From Knufia peltigerae (lineage: Eukaryota > Ascomycota > Eurotiomycetes > Chaetothyriales > Trichomeriaceae): a DNA stretch of 64,000 nt. Positions 12,114-24,266 of the stretch are shown piece after piece. Numbering within the stretch: position 1 is the stretch's first letter; each line of letters starts with the position of its first letter. The position numbers and the translations under genes were made by a program. The stretch lies in NCBI GenBank assembly GCA_030247855.1, contig JAPDRN010000040.1, forward strand, positions 202,483 through 266,482. The letters run 5' to 3'. Below the pieces are notes generated by a model. The model had not been told where the DNA came from and ran no database searches. It saw nothing but the letters and a program-made list of their open reading frames with translations.

Positions 12114-12947
12114 GATCTTCGCCGAATGCAGGATCTTCTTTGCTGACCTGCTTGTATTCAACTTCTTGATTGCTTTGAAGTGTATGTATCTTTCTTTATC
12201 GACTGGAAGTTCTTTTATTGAGCAGTGCCGAGATCAGCCGATGTTGCGGGCTGTGAAACCTTGCTTGAACCCGTGTTCAGCTTCCCCCACCCCCACCGGG
12301 ACGCAACTCGTTCGATCCCAGACAGTCTCTGCGACTCACAGCATTCCCACATACTACAGAGAAATTGTCCCGATGCCTGATAAGCGAAACCAGGGGTGAA
12401 TCTGGGGTGCTGACAAACCTGTTTCTTTCCTGGGGGCGTGTTGTGATAACGAGCCCCGTTCAATCTCGTGGGTCGTACTGCATTTTTGCGGTACTCGGCT
12501 TCATCTATGTTGAAGAAGTCAAATATATGGTACATCACTGCGGTGTAACCAATAGCTTTTCAAATGAGCCTCTTCAGTGCATGTCATTGCTGAATGAATG
12601 CTGGTTATCCCCCTGGGGTCTTATGCATCCATCTGTGGCTTGTTGACGAGGCAGATAGCAAGAGGGTCGACCTTTCATTTCATGACATTAATTGTCTTCA
12701 TCACGTCTCATTGGGCCGCAACTGCAAAATCATATATACCATTGTTGAGAGCATGCATCTTGTAAGGTGAATCAGAGAGGAGGATGTGAGGAGGCTGAAC
12801 CGTGAGCATGTGGATGTAAACTTGTCTCCATTCAGGTTAGTGTAATCTGCAGCGTTTAAGAGGGGTAGTTTCTCGTACTTTATGACTTCCAACCTTCATA
12901 CATTCATACGACTTGTACTGTTAGATCAAGCTCTGCTGGCTGGCGAA
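12114..12947. other. Divergent promoter region, hydrolase and C2H2/Zn2Cys6 regulator
   Basis: About 830 bp separating oppositely oriented genes. No gene and no clear palindrome was found. An in-frame upstream ATG at 12882 could extend the regulator by 22 residues. Confidence 0.45.
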
Positions 12948-15888
12948 ATGACGCCTCAACCAAGGCTACGGTATTGCTGCCAACACTGCGATCAAACTTT
13001 CTCTCGCAAAGAGCATCTGAATCGGCACCAGTCGAAGCGTATTGCCGAATTGCCCCAAACCTGTTAAGAGATGACCACATACTGACTCCCTTGTCTTACT
13101 AGACGGCCAACGCCGTAGCTTCAAATGCACAGACTGCTCTTCAGAGTTTACGCGCAGGTAAGACTCCGTTGATGTTTTCCTTGTGGCATCACCAATGTTC
13201 ATTCTCTACAGCGATGTCCTTCAACGACACCAAGCCCTTCATCAACCGGTTGTCGGCGAGATCTTGCTGAGGAACCCAGTCATGAATCAGGACTTGGATG
13301 ACGCAGTTCAGCAATCGTCTGTCTTCAAGGAATCACGTACAGCCGTCGCCTGCGACAGGTGTGCTAAAGCAAAGATCCGATGCAGCGGACAATTGCCTTG
13401 CCACCAGTGCATAAACCGGTCATTGGAATGCACCTTAAACCGACCTCACGTCTCTCGCAAAAGACGCCATCTGTCTTCAAGTCATACCACTTCAGCATTT
13501 ACTGCCGATCGCATATCGCCTTCCATATCCCGCTCAACAGCACAAAATAAACAAGACCCCGCCTCGGCCAGCGGTTGGGGCCACACAATCGAAAAACCTG
13601 TCGCTACAATGCCATCGAGCCCTAATCATAATATAAACCAGCTGTGCCTTCATGTCGACGACGATTCAAATTTCCAAAATGGACAGGAGCAGGAAATGGC
13701 ACCTCCAAATGAGTTCGATCTCAACTTTCCGAGTCCTAGGTACTTCTTTCCCTTAGATGCTACATGGCCTTTGGATGATTTGAATGCTTTCGATGAGAAT
13801 AGTCCATATTCTACGCAAGGCTATCCACAGCTCTTCTGGAGATTCGACCAAGATGTAAGCTCAGCGCTTGTCGACAATGCAGATCTCGGCGTGGCTGGAA
13901 AAGACGTGACTGAGAAACCGGCGGACTCGAAGACAAAGTCTAATTCAGTTACTACCAGCAGCCCTTATGCTCAATCCCCATTTATTTACTCCTTCAGAGC
14001 TGGACCGGTGATCAAAATCCCGAAGTTGATTCAATTTTTGCAGAGCCAAGCCATCTGGAAGCGATTGAACTTTGCATTTTCATCAAATGAACCGCCCGAG
14101 TCTACACCTTCGAGGATTGTTGAGCCTGTGAGAGATGCTATCGTCGCGAAGATATACACCATGCTCTCAAAATTGATCGAGAAGGACACTAGCAGGAAAA
14201 TCCCTCATCTTTTCCCGCCCTTGAAGACTATTCAACATCTACTGGACACCAGCCGGAAGACCTTATGTCCGTTCTATCAGGTCGTACATCCAACCGCTTG
14301 GGTTGAGTCGAGCTGGGACAGCGATGAGCCCTATGCAGACAGTGGTCTCTTTTTCACGTCGCTCATGGCGCTCGGCTGCATGCTCGCTCCAGTGGAGGAA
14401 GCCCGTTCGTTCTCTGTTGAGCTCGCTTATCTGGTGCGATACAACATCGTGGAGAATGCTGCCCTGGACGAAGCTCACCTCATTGATAAGTGGGTGATCA
14501 CCGCATGGATCATGAACGTGGTATATAATGCTTGGTCTGGGAACAAGAGACACATGGAGCTAGCAGAAGCATATCAGGGAACATTTAGTGCTGTATGTTC
14601 TGCCAATGACATGTTATATCACGAATCAAAACTAACCATTGTCATAGTTCTTTCTGAGACGTGGTTACTACGACGCCATACCCCCCTCCAGCAACCAGAG
14701 CCTTGAAACGAACCTTGCATCTTGGTCTTCCTGGATTGACACAGAAAGAAGGCGCAGGTAAGATGAGCGGAGAGAAGACAACGAACTTACACTCACCATT
14801 GTCGCAGATTTTGCCAAGTATGGTATATCCTTGAGCAGGAAATCAGTCTCTTTTACTGCGTTACACCTTCAATTGACTTCACAAAAATTCGTTGTCCCAT
14901 GCCGGTGGCAGACGCGTTCTTCTTGGCAGAGACCGAGGAGGAATGGGAAGCTCTGGTTCTGGAGGCATCAGAAGAGGGAAAATCTAGCACTATACTTCGT
15001 CCACTTTCACTAGCAACCTTTCATGTCCTCTTCTTGCGACCCGACTTCTTGCAATTGGACATTTCAGTAACACCACTTCAGTTGCGTCTACTGCTTTCAG
15101 CTATCCAGGCCCGGATCACACAATACTCTCTGACACATCGCTGGATCCCCGTTGAAGAAAGATTTACATCTTCTAGTGATGTCTACAACGACGGCAATTT
15201 CCTCCTTCTTCGCCAGCAGGAGGAATTTGAGAATATGCTCCTGAAGTGGAATACCTTGGCCAGTCGTGTTTTTGAGCAACATCCCAACTCCGACCAAGAA
15301 CTGCCATGCTATCTGACGGCACAGATGGTGTGGCTAGAGATATGTATCTGCTTCGACGACATCCAGATGATTGCTGGAAAGGAGGGCTTCGAGACAGGGA
15401 GGCTCTACCTTCCACGCCTCAGACACTGGGTCCGGAATTCGATGGCGCGAAAAGCCATCGCACACGCAGGAAATGTTCTCAACCTTGTCATGCGCAGTGA
15501 CTCGCACGTCCTAAGGCCGATTTGGTGGCCTTTAGCAGTCTGTCGGGCTGCTCTGGTACTATGGTGTTATAGCGTCGGTCTGTTTGTCGACACCGACACC
15601 ACCACTGGAGTGGACCCGGCGTCATTGGCCCGCTCTGTTCTGGTCTCTCTGAACGTTCCCGGCAATCTCCATAATCCCATTGGCAGAATTGTTCAACAAG
15701 GAGAAGGGATGCCATGTATTCAGGACTCAAGGGGAACCTTCGTACCTCTACATGACATTCCCGGTGTTCTGGACTTGTGTATAAGACTGCTTGAGAACCC
15801 ACCAGGTTACAATTCGCCCATTCTTGGAAGTATGCATCAGTTTCTACAAGACATTAAGCAATGCGGAGTGCCCTACTCGCCCTTGTAG
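12948..15888 (+). CDS. Transcription factor with two C2H2 fingers plus a Zn2Cys6 cluster and fungal MHR domain
   Basis: A 905-aa regulator with exons 12948-13038, 13103-13157, 13212-14592, 14648-14757 and 14808-15888. Two C2H2 fingers are completed only by splicing: C11/C14/H27/H31 and C39/C42/H55/H59. A Zn2Cys6 cluster follows, with cysteines 96, 99, 106, 112, 115 and 122 (spacing 2-6-5-2-6). A low-complexity Ser/Pro region and a long helical fungal-specific transcription-factor domain make up the rest. The fourth intron (14758-14807) must be removed to read FCQVWYILEQEISLFYC, the expected middle-homology segment. The protein acts in the nucleus. It is divergent from the CocE-type hydrolase, so it is a likely local activator of cluster genes. 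The start could instead be the ATG at 12882. Confidence 0.85.
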
Positions 15889-16676
15889 TACTGTGTATAT
15901 GAGGATTTAAGATAGACTTACTCAGTGCCGCCGAACAGACTTAGTTGGACACTGCTAAATCTCATTCTATAGGAGTATATAGTGAGCATATGAGGGACGT
16001 CATGTCCGCCTCAGGAGTTATTGGCAATGCCTCAAATTGGCCTCCTTAGGCCCCGTTGTCAGACATGAACATCACGTAACGTAGCATTATATTCGTTTGT
16101 GATTTTGAGATAGTCGACTAGACAGCCGACATTCCAATCGTTTCCTTCCACCATGACCGCATTTGCTGCATCTTCTACGCAGACTCTATCCAGTCTTCGA
16201 GAGCCATTTGCCCCCACGTCTTGGTGGGCGCGCCATCCTCATCGACTGAAATTCAGGCACAAGAACAGTATCGGAAGGAATAAGACCGAATTTCCTCAGA
16301 CTTTCGAGCCATCGCTGGCGGAGTGTCTTTGGTCCGTTGTTTTCACCCTCTCGTACTTCTTGATAGGATCAAGTGGCGCTTCAAGCGGCCAATGAGGTGC
16401 CTAAAGTGGCAGATATGCAAAAAAGTTCGATTCAGGAGGTAGCAAAGCTAGTATTTCAGCTGCTGATGATGAATGTGACGAATCGGTCGCCCCTCTTTTC
16501 TCTCTTCGCTGTCCTTTAGATAGTCCATTAACGCTTCCGTGCAGTTATCAGTGCTGTGGAAGCCCTTGAGCAGCTGTTTAGGGGTGACAAGCTCATTGTC
16601 TCGATAGTACATATCATTGGATGAAAGATGCCATAATCCAAGTTGATGTCCTTGAAGCATAATTCAAAACTGTCGT
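15889..16676. other. Convergent intergenic region
   Basis: About 790 bp between the regulator and ATPase 3' ends. Short open frames at 16153-16395 (+) and 16448-16660 (-) show no family features. Confidence 0.45.
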
Positions 16677-19600
16677 TTACCAGGCAATCCTTGCAAGAAA
16701 CCCGTGGGGCCAAATCCTCACCGCCAACTTTCTCAGCTCATCCATGGAAAGAATACCCAGAGCCAGCGGCAATGGTATGAACCAAAACTCGAGGGGTGCA
16801 CTTGCAGTGTTGAAGAGGCTCTGAATGCCTGGTTCTTGTGTCACAAATATCGCTATGGCTAGAGAAACCATTACCGAGGCCAATAGCCAAGGGTTCCTTC
16901 TCTGCTTGCGGAAAGGGTCAGCCTGCAAGATCGACAGCTTCTTGTTGCGGATCGACAAGATGTTTCCCCACTGTAAAATCACCAGTGTGATGAAATAGAC
17001 GGATTGGCCGGTAACATTGAAGTGCGTGAGTTCGGCTTGAGTGTAGCCATGAAAGCCTGCCGAGTACTTCTCAAAGGCAAACCACAAGTCCCCAATGGGA
17101 ATCTTAGCATGTCGCCAATAGTACAAGAAGTACATCGAGTGAGCGATCACGGTTTCCATGACGCCCATGAAAAGGTATGATTGTCCATAGATGCGCAGAT
17201 TGATCAAATGTTCTTTTTTCCGGTCCCGGGGTGGTAAGCTCAGAAGATCAAACTCTTCCTTTTCCATGATCAGGCTCAGCGAGCAGAATAGATCCGTGAA
17301 GACGCAAATGATGATCATCAAGAACGACGACAGTGGCAACGGAACTCCAAAAAAGACGTTGAGCAAGACTGGCCAGATCTCAGACCAACTACCTGCTGGT
17401 AAGAGGTAGCCAATGACCTTCTGCAAGTTCTGAAAGACAAGTCGGCCAAGTCTGATGCCATCGACAATGGAACTGAACTGGTCGAGTAGCACCAGATCCG
17501 CAGCTTCAAGCGAAACGTCGCTGCCATTAACCATAGCAATACCGACGTCTGCTGCCTTCAGGGCTGGTGCGTCATTGACGCCATCCCCAGTCACTGCCGT
17601 AGAGAATCCGCGATGCTTCAGCTCCTTGACGATGCGTAATTTGTGCTCAGGAGTGCATCGCCCGAATACCACTTCTTCGTATGCACAGGTGAGGTCCCAG
17701 TCGCCTTCCTCAAGTTTGTTAATCTGGTCTCCCTCCAATAGCAAACTTTGGTTGCTAAATACTTCTGGGGAGATTTCCTGCTTGGTGGCGCTGCGGCGTC
17801 GGCGCAAGATGGTGTCAAAGTTGTCGGGGTCGCGCTCTCCTGAGAAAATGCCTGTTTGCCGTGCGATGGCAGCGCCAGTAAGCCCAAAATCCCCTGTCAT
17901 CATGAAAAAACGAATACCTGCCCTCCGGCAAGCCGCTACCGTAACCGCAGCCTCCGGACGAGGAGGATCGAAGATACCAACAATCCCTATGACAGTAAGA
18001 TCCTGGATCGCAGACCCTTGCAATTCTTGTGCAAAGCCATTCGAACCAACTGCGTTCGAAGGTGTGAGCTCTTTCTGACACAACAAGATGACACGCTCTG
18101 CATTGCGAGACATCTTTGTCTGACACCCCATCAGATCCGCTCTGGCGATGTCGTCCAACTCCAGGATTTTTCCACCTTGATAGGACCAGTAACTCGTACA
18201 TTTCGGCAAGAGCACATCGGGTGCGCCCTTGACCAGCATAAGGTGTGGGGGTTCCTCAGAACACCGTTCCTGAGAGTAATTGTGCACCGTGACCATGAAT
18301 TTATTTTTCGAATTGAACGCAATTTCACCCAATTTTGCATGAGTATTGCGTACCTCGATGCCTGGCCGCGCTGCTTCTGCAAAACGTAAGATTGCGCCGT
18401 CGGTAGCATTGCCCTGTGTCAGACGATCTTCGGCAGGCTATGTGAAGGATAAAATCAGCCAGGATCCAATGAATATGGGACGCGCTAGAGGGGTTCCAGA
18501 AAGGTCGACTGGTTATGCAATGCAAATGAGAGTGACTTACCTTATCCAAAGACAGAGGATCGAATGTTGCTTCATTGCATAAGTGAGCTGCTTTATGCAA
18601 TGCTTTCAAGGGTCGCGATTCCTCATTATCGTTGAATACCGTTGTGGCATCACTCGCCGACATTAAATGGTCCACGAATCCCACAGTTGTGACTCTCATT
18701 TGATTTTTAGTTAGAGTGCCAGTCTTATCAGAGCACAACACTTGGACGCAACCCAGGGTTTCGACTGTAGCGAGACTTTTTGGCAAGACGTTGGCAGCTT
18801 TCATCCGGCGAGCAATCATCATCAACGTCAATGCCACGCCAACCGGCATACCCTCCGGGATGAAGGCCACAACGCACCCCATAACATCGTTCAACATAGC
18901 GACAACGTTCATGAATGCAAAGTGATCCACTCGCAACCAACCAACCCATGTAAACAGGATCAAGGTTGCGAGGAAAGCGGTCAAGCAGCAAATGATTCTG
19001 ACGAAGCGCGTAATTTCGCGTTGTATGGCTGTTGGCCCTTCTTTGATTTCAGACGTAGCTGTGGCAATCGCCCCCATGACCGTGTTGGGTCCGGTATAGA
19101 TGACAAGTCCTATAGCGCTTCCATTGGTGACCATGGTGCCTAGTAATGCTATGTTCCGAGTTTCCAAGAAGTTGTCATCGGTGGCTGCGCTTGCACCTTC
19201 AATTTCCTCGCTTTCTCCCGTCAACGCGGACCTGTCGAACCGAACATCGTCAGAATTTTTGATGAGGCGCAGGTCTGCGGGAACCTTATTGCCAATGCTT
19301 ATCCGAACGATGTCTCCAACGACCAAATCGCTTGTTTGAATCTTCGTGTAATTGCCATCACGAAGCGCAAAAGCATCCGACGGCAGCATGTCGAGAATAG
19401 AGTTCATGGTCTTATGTGTTGACCAATCTTGAAACGCCGAGAAGCTGGCCTGAAGAAGGATGACGATGATGACAAGCACGGCGAGCCCAAGGTTGTACGG
19501 CGCGGGATCTGGATCGCCCAGTGGTCTCCAGCAAATGAAGAAGATGATAACACCAACCCAAAGAATCGAGCAAAAGCCACCGAAGACATAGCCGAGCAAC

Positions 19601-20106
19601 TTCTTCCAATAATTTGTTTTCTGCCGTGGCAGGATATTCTTCCCATCTTGCTGTAGACGCTTGGAAGCTGCTTCTGAACTTAACCCTACATTCGGGGACA
19701 CTCGATATCGGTTACAAAGCTCATCTGCGCTGACCATATGTTGGTCTGCTTGTGCAAAATCCTTGCTTGTATGCTTTTTGTCCTTTCTTTTCTCGCCCGC
19801 GGCGGATGCGTCCTTGTCGTACTGGCTTCGTGACTCGCTGACGTTGAACGACAAAGTTCTAAACCCGATAGGTATCCCGGAATTTTGATTACTTCTTGAA
19901 CGGATGCTGTTGATGGAATCTCGACGGCTCAGAGGACGGCCGCGAGGGCGATTGGGAGTTCTCTCATCGTCACGGTCAAGGAAACGATCCGGAGGTTGTT
20001 GATCTTGAAAGAAAATTTGACGGCGAGAAGGCGCATCGGGGGTGGGATCGAGCATGGTCTGCATGCAAACTTCTTTCTCCTGTGAAGCAGCCTGCTTCGT
20101 GGTCAT
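16677..20106 (-). CDS. P-type cation ATPase, type IIC (Na+/K+-ATPase-like), fungal
   Basis: A 1108-aa ion pump with exons 20106-18541 and 18437-16677 separated by a 103-nt intron. A hydrophilic, Arg/Ser-rich N-terminal extension of about 120 residues precedes the cation-ATPase N-domain. Catalytic signatures are all present: TGES (296-299), phosphorylation Asp460 in CSDKTGTLT, KGAPD in the nucleotide-binding domain, MTGDFGLTG, and TGDGVNDAP (805-813). The fourth membrane helix reads IPEGMPVG; animal Na+/K+-ATPases have PEGLL here. Ten membrane spans are plausible, and the protein ends at ARIAW as fungal homologues do. It would exchange alkali cations at the plasma membrane at the cost of ATP. 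It has no obvious role in aromatic catabolism and may be a passenger in the cluster. Confidence 0.9.
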
Positions 20107-20794
20107 CTTGGCGGGCAAGGTCAGGGCGGTATGTCAACGCTGACAAGAAATCGTGAGATGTTATTGCAGTCATTCCTTCTATACTGGATTCACACTATTA
20201 TATTCGTAGTACAAAGTAAACGTCCCAACTTTGCAACGTTTCATACGGAGACACGAGTGACAGTGATCTATTACCCAATATTTGCATAAGAGAATCATTT
20301 AGTTGAACTCATTTCACGCAGCAAGGTTCGCCTCAAACCAATCTCGTCGGACCCACAAGTGATGTGTTCAACGTTGACAACCAAGTCGAAGGGTTCGCGA
20401 GACACGATACTTCTATGAGTCCGCGCTGTGAAGTAATGGAAATAGATCGCAGTGAAGACAGTACTAGGTTAGTGAGACCATTGCTTCATACTTTAAGGTG
20501 AATGAGACGTTTTCTGCGCTGCCAGTGGGGAGAACCCATGGAGAGTCACCATGCTGTGACAGCACGAAATACTGAAATCCCTCACTGTGACTGTATTCAA
20601 AGGAAGGCTGCGTGTGGGACATTCATCGCACTACCAGTCATGCACAAACTCGGTGCGCTTGGGACCCAATGTCTGCGGCTAGACGGAACCATCTGCTGTC
20701 TACGGATAGACGGAACCATGTGTGTTTGGGCACAAAACCCGGGTTCTCCACATTGCTAGATTACTCCCCTCCTCGCTCAGCGGCCTTCCAGATT
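20107..20794. other. Intergenic, ATPase promoter and MFS 3' end
   Basis: About 690 bp. A short imperfect direct repeat (TAGACGGAACCAT, at about 20679 and 20706) was noticed. No gene was seen. Confidence 0.45.
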
Positions 20795-22662
20795 CTACGC
20801 CTCATGTTGCACAATCTCCGTTTTTTCAAGCGACCCTTGGTGCTCTTTTCCGTAGTGTAAGATGTGGATTCTATCAACAGGAGCATCGACATGTGCGGTG
20901 AATTGATCACTGGGATCTCTGACAAAGAACACAACTTCAGGGAGGTTAGCTGAGATTGGTCGGAAACATGGATCTCTTAACATACTCAGAACTGCAGCCA
21001 CACTAAAGCAGCCGCCACAAATCCAAACGTTCCGAAAAGCGATTGTGTAGGCGTCCAGCATGCCTCGAAGTCCGGCCTGCACGATTGCTGGTGTGACTCC
21101 TGGAAGCCTGGACAGAACTTCCTCGTTCTTGGTGGTGAGAGCGACAACAAATTCTTGTTGGCTAGCCTCTGGCAGTCCCAAGGGAAGAACAGCAGCGAGT
21201 ATCTTTGGCACAAGATTGTCACGGACTGTCGAATTGAACAAGGCATTGAAAATAGCCAGACCGACAGAGCCGCCGAGAGCTCTAGTAGCAATGATCAAGC
21301 CAGTCCCGGTCGATATCAGTCGTGCGGGAATTGAAAGTTGAGCGGCAACAACGAGAGGATTCAGTGATAAGGCGAGTCCCATGCCAATAAAAATGTTATA
21401 GCCCCACAGGTTTGCAACAGGTGTTGAAGCTGTTGTTGTTGCCATGAGGACGAAGTAGACTATGAAGCATAAAAATGCGAGCACTGCAGGTGGTCGGACT
21501 TTCTTCGTCCGCGAGCAGTACAGTCCTGTAAGAATTGTGGTCACGATTGAGGCATAGTAGACAATACTGTAGATAAGTCCTGAGGTGAAAAGGTTCTGTC
21601 CATAGAGGAAGCTGCACTGGAAGCCAAAATAGTTGGCTACAGCAATGAAAGAGAGGGATTCAACAAAGACCCCTGCTTGCGCAATGGCGAAATTGCGAGA
21701 CTGGTATAAGTCGTGGTCGAACAGGCCATGCTTTTTGTAAAACACCGTATAGCAGCCGAGAGCAATGGCGCTGGCAACACCGACAAGGAACGGCGCCAGA
21801 ACGCGAGCACTGGTCCATGGGTAAGGATTGTTGGAATACCCTAGGCCGACGCAGAACGTCAATAGAGAGGTCATCACGAGGAGAATCGCAGGAATATCCA
21901 AGTCAGATAACTTTTCGGAAAGACTCAGCCTCTGCTCTTGCCGCATTTGTGGTCGATAGAAAGTGGCCACCAGTAAGGCGCCGATAAAATATATGCCTGC
22001 GAGCAGGTAGAAGTAGCCTCGCCATCCGGAAGGGTTCGTCTTGACCATGGCACCAGCAACATACAGACCGATAATGGCTCCTATACCCGCCGCAAGAATA
22101 ACAGCTGTCTGCGCCCATGGTCGAAATTTGCGTGGAAGTACCTCGGATGGAACAGCGTGCAAGATCGATTGACACCCAGGCGAGGCGCCGGCGACCACTG
22201 AAGCGCCTAGTATCATGCCAATGGAATTTGAACGACTCATGATGATACAACCGACAACGCTGATGAGTGCCGTGATGACGACCAACCACTTCCGACCCCA
22301 GAAGTCAGCGATTTGCGAGATTGGAGGCCCGGCGACTGTAGGATATAAAGCGACAATGATTGTCAGCCACGCAGCCTTGTCGTGGCCGCCTATGTCAGAA
22401 GTGATAGTTTGTCCCAGAAAGCCTGCTCCGTTGATTTGGAGCATATGAGCCATGTAGACAAAGACGATGGCCTGAAGGTAACAAGGTGAGCTTCTTTATT
22501 CCCATTCTTCTCGCAATTACACAAACTTACAATCACGGTGAGGATAGAGCCAGCAGTAACCTTTTCATCCTCCCTGGAGTGGTCCACAGCAGGCTCAGAA
22601 ATGCCGGTGGCTGCTCCCAACCTTTCGACCTGGGCTTGCTCAATCTCAATATTCTTAGACAT
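20795..22662 (-). CDS. Second MFS transporter, TRI12/DHA-like
   Basis: A 585-aa efflux pump with exons 22662-22531, 22471-20986 and 20934-20795. The first intron (59 nt, phase 0) and second (51 nt, phase 1) lie at the same aligned positions as in the pump at 7.8-9.6 kb. The second intron contains no stop and is a multiple of three, so an unspliced reading gives a protein 17 residues longer. Splicing restores FFVRDPSDQFTAHVDAP, which matches the tail of the first pump. Features include DFWGRKW after span 2 and LISTGTGLIIATRALGGSVGLAIFN late in the protein, with about 14 spans. It is divergent from the extradiol-dioxygenase-like gene, with which it probably shares a promoter region. Confidence 0.87.
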
Positions 22663-23317
22663 GTTTATAGGCCGCGATTAGACCTCCGTACAGTGACCAC
22701 TGCGATGTTGACTGACTCAATGCGAACTTCGCATTCAGCAGAACTTGCGAGGTGGATGGGCCATTTTATGTCCTTTTTCCGGCTCCAAAGCCCCGGTAGA
22801 CACACCCCTGAGTCAGCCATTCTCGGGTAACAAGCGAAGAACTGATTTAACGTGGAGCAGAGCCTTGGGCGCATGATACTGGACCTGGACCTCCAGTCTT
22901 GTCCCCGCCTTCCCCAGATCCGGGGGCTACCCTTCACTAGCGCCGGAGTTCGGAAAAATGAGACAAGCCGAAGTGAAGTGCACGATTGCACCAAATTCCA
23001 GAATGGCCATGCCGAATCAAGGGCGGTCTTTGTTTTCCAGACTCTCAGTGACAAATTGGAACAGAAAGAACACAGAAGCTTGTTGCACTTGACAAGCACC
23101 GAACACCGGCCGGCACTGTTGGCCTCCGGGCCAAATGCCGATGGAAGGAAATCTTGACGAGTGACTAATTGTGCGGGTCCTGCAGCAATCGTTTAGACAG
23201 ATAAACTGACTTCTCTTGAGCAAAAGCGTCGCCGATTCCTTCAAATATAAGCAATAAGCCTAGATCACCGGCACTATTCACACCAGGACACACCTGCTGA
23301 CACTGAACTGATTGTCC
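22663..23317. other. Divergent promoter, MFS pump and VOC dioxygenase
   Basis: About 655 bp with no gene visible. It is rich in CCGG-like sites (about 22910-22950 and 23105-23135), but no regular array was recognised. Confidence 0.45.
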
Positions 23318-23971
23318 ATGATGACTACGGACAGTGTTGTGAACGGCGCCACCAAGCCGACTTCCAAGCCGCACCCAAGTCCCACAACTTTTGCGCATGC
23401 TGTTCTCCGTACCACCATGGACCATTACGAGGAAATGAGTCAATGGTACATTGATCTACTGGGGGCAGAAGTTGTCCATAAGACCGCCAATATTACTTTC
23501 CTGCGTTACGATGAAGAACATCACCGCATCGCCATTTTTGCCAGTCCCCAGCATGTTCCAAAGACGAAGGGTGTCCTGAACGCAGAAGTCGATCATTTGG
23601 CCTTTAGCTATGCCACTCTCACAGAGTTGGCACAAGTCTATACGTCGCTCAAGTCGAAGGCGTGGGAGCCGGTCTGGACTATCAACCATGGGCCTACAAC
23701 AAGCATCTATTACCGCGATCCCGATGGCAATAAAGTCGAACTTCAGGTCGATAACTTTGATACTAAGGAAGGCGCCGACGCATTTATGAAAGGGCCATTA
23801 TTCAGCATGAATCCAATCGGCACAGAAATTGATGCTGATGTATGGGCTGCGGAGATATTGGCCAAGGTTCGTCCAAGCGGCGAAGAAGGATTGAACGACG
23901 AGGAGGTCAAGAGAATCAAGAAGAGGCGAGAAATTGGCGAGCGCTATAGCTTGCCCGACAATACTGTCTAA
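23318..23971 (+). CDS. VOC-superfamily extradiol-dioxygenase-like protein
   Basis: A 217-aa single-exon protein of the vicinal-oxygen-chelate fold, resembling the type I extradiol (2,3-dihydroxybiphenyl 1,2-dioxygenase-like) group. The three metal ligands expected for an Fe(II) enzyme are visible as His27 (FAHAVL), His93 (VDHLAFSY) and Glu141 (NKVELQVDNF). The segment YYRDPDGNKVEL is the characteristic C-terminal strand of the fold. The protein is cytosolic, with no signal. If active it would cleave a catechol ring next to the two hydroxyls, which fits the two flavoprotein hydroxylases and hydrolases in the cluster. Fungal members are poorly characterised, so a glyoxalase-type or other VOC reaction remains possible. 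The start at the first ATG of an ATG-ATG pair is preferred to the upstream TTG. Confidence 0.82.
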   Translation: MMTTDSVVNGATKPTSKPHPSPTTFAHAVLRTTMDHYEEMSQWYIDLLGAEVVHKTANITFLRYDEEHHRIAIFASPQHVPKTKGVLNAEVDHLAFSYATLTELAQVYTSLKSKAWEPVWTINHGPTTSIYYRDPDGNKVELQVDNFDTKEGADAFMKGPLFSMNPIGTEIDADVWAAEILAKVRPSGEEGLNDEEVKRIKKRREIGERYSLPDNTV

Positions 23972-24266
23972 ATATGGTCTCCCTTGGCTCTCTGCAGAAT
24001 CGCATTCTCTCGGAGCACGTAAAAAGAGCTTTACCACGGGGATGAGTGAGAACGTTCTGGTGAAAGATATGCAGGATAGGTAGATGTGGCTGTTGATGCA
24101 GCAGTAGAACAAGTAATGCAACAGCTAGAGCAAGAGACTTGCTCCCCAGACCTAACATAGATGCTCATTGACTTTATTCTTTCATAACTTTACTGATCTT
24201 TAGATTGAAAGCGACTGGGACTTGCTTCTCTCTTGGCTTTTGTCCCCGTTCGAATCGATAACCACA
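23972..24266. other. Convergent spacer
   Basis: Just under 300 bp between the dioxygenase-like and ligase genes. Nothing was recognised. Confidence 0.5.

Noticed and set aside
12308..12322. GTTCGATCCC string resembling a tRNA B box
   Set aside because: No A box or cloverleaf could be formed around it.
16448..16660. 70-codon frame just downstream of the ATPase as a possible extra exon
   Set aside because: The intron needed would be only about 36 nt, and the ATPase already ends at the family-typical ARIAW.
20985..22453. Unspliced reading of the second MFS pump through its last intron
   Set aside because: The intron has GT-AG ends and removal aligns the tail with the first pump. The longer reading adds 17 residues absent from the paralogue.
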